A stretch of DNA of 5,337 nt from a bacterium (GTDB taxonomy: Bacteria; Bdellovibrionota; FAC87; UBA2466): NCBI GenBank assembly GCA_022842225.1, contig JALHPX010000247.1:1-5337 (forward strand). Reading direction: 5' to 3'. Under the pieces are notes generated by a model. That model was not told the DNA's origin. It did not search any database and saw only the letters and a program-made list of their open reading frames with translations. Of this stretch, positions 4,847-5,337 are shown piece by piece. Position numbers and translations under genes: made by a program. Positions within the stretch are counted from its first letter, which is position 1. Each line of letters opens with the position of its first letter.

Positions 4847-5337
4847 GATACAGGGAAAAAATCGAGAGAAAGGCAGTGGAGTTCTTCTTCGTTAGGTTCT
4901 TGGAGGGCAGGCTCGACATCCTCAATTAGTTTCAAAACCAGCTTGCGGATTTTATCGGCGGCCTTCGTCGTGACAGCGAGCACGCCCGAGTAATGAAGAT
5001 TGTCGATGCTGGATTTCTCCAAGGCCTGAATGGCTCGCAATCTCCAGTTGATGTGGTGCATGCGGATAAGCGGCGACTCCCGATCTAAGTGCACCCGTTG
5101 CTGGCGGGCCTCGAGCGTGCCCTTATGATCGATAAGCAATCCGGCGACTAAAAGAAAATCGACGGCCTCCCTCGCCTCTCCGCGCGAGATGCCCATATTG
5201 TCCGCAAGTGTTTCTATCGTGCGGAATTCTTTGAGGAGCACTGCGATGTGCACTGCGGAGTAAGTCCACTTGCTGTAATAGCGAGTCGCTTGTTCTCCCG
5301 TGAGCGGCCGCTCGGCCTGAACGCGCGAGGCTATTCT
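4831..5337 (-). CDS. TIGR02147/DUF4423-like protein, probable transcriptional regulator (3' part; start lies beyond the right edge)
   Basis: The frame stays open to the right edge, so 168 codons of the C-terminal part are visible. The GTG at 5253 is an internal valine codon: the conserved-looking stretch RYYSKWTYSAVHIAVLLKEF spans it, and the true start is outside the window. YYSxWxYSA followed by a helix-turn-helix (TIETLADNMGISRGEAREAVDFLLVAGLL) is characteristic of the TIGR02147/DUF4423 family, which is frequent in Bdellovibrio and Fibrobacter and considered a putative DNA-binding regulator. The C-terminal IDNLHYSGVLAVTTKAADKIRKLV and LSLDFFPVS are also family-like. The family is usually about 270 residues, so roughly 100 N-terminal residues are missing. 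Its last codons overlap the outermost half-site of the palindrome array that precedes the lipoprotein gene. Its role is not known. Confidence 0.85.
   Translation of the reverse strand, partial: RIASRVQAERPLTGEQATRYYSKWTYSAVHIAVLLKEFRTIETLADNMGISRGEAREAVDFLLVAGLLIDHKGTLEARQQRVHLDRESPLIRMHHINWRLRAIQALEKSSIDNLHYSGVLAVTTKAADKIRKLVLKLIEDVEPALQEPNEEELHCLSLDFFPVSTAKT

Noticed and set aside
4831..5253. GTG at 5253 as the start of the TIGR02147/DUF4423-like gene
   Set aside because: The frame is open for 28 more codons to the window edge and encodes the family's YYSxWxYSA stretch, so the GTG is an internal valine codon.

Overview
The window looks like bacterial chromosome from a Bdellovibrionota-type (former deltaproteobacterial) predator or a relative. 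The clues are a C-terminal fragment of a TIGR02147/DUF4423-like protein (a family abundant in Bdellovibrio), a eukaryotic-type Ser/Thr kinase coupled to a sigma-54 activator with an FHA-like domain (an arrangement typical of deltaproteobacteria), secreted envelope proteins of unknown function, and a base composition that looks near 50% GC. This placement is inference; no rRNA or marker gene is present. All five supported genes lie on the minus strand, so transcription runs from high to low coordinates. There is no gene-free stretch longer than about 300 bases.

Layout in transcriptional order: (1) 5337-4831, 3' part of a TIGR02147/DUF4423-like regulator that enters from outside the window. (2) 4830-4674, a dense intergenic control region with an array of TTGGCAG/CTGCCAA palindromes and a near-consensus sigma-54 (-24/-12) promoter. 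(3) 4673-4155, a small lipoprotein followed by a hairpin terminator. (4) 4101-3952, a sigma-70-type promoter (TTGAGT-17-TATAAT) and a leader of about 93 nt with a (CA)6 tract at its 5' end. (5) 3951-2551, a membrane-anchored Ser/Thr kinase with a C-terminal PEGA domain. (6) 2554-785, overlapping the kinase by ATGA, a sigma-54 enhancer-binding protein with a degenerate FHA-like domain, a GAF domain, AAA+ and a Fis-type HTH. (7) 784-659, a second sigma-54 promoter, with a palindrome matching the one in region 2 sitting over the stop codon of the activator gene. (8) 658-1, the 5' part of a secreted, probably outer-membrane beta-barrel protein that leaves the window.

The most interesting reading is a self-contained envelope-signalling cassette. 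A housekeeping promoter makes the kinase and activator as a translationally coupled pair. The kinase carries a predicted periplasmic PEGA domain and may modulate the activator. The activator would then bind the shared TGCCAA-AC-TTGGCA palindrome upstream of the sigma-54 promoters of both flanking genes, which encode a lipoprotein and a beta-barrel protein. The promoters and the palindromes are read directly from the sequence; the regulatory links are inference.
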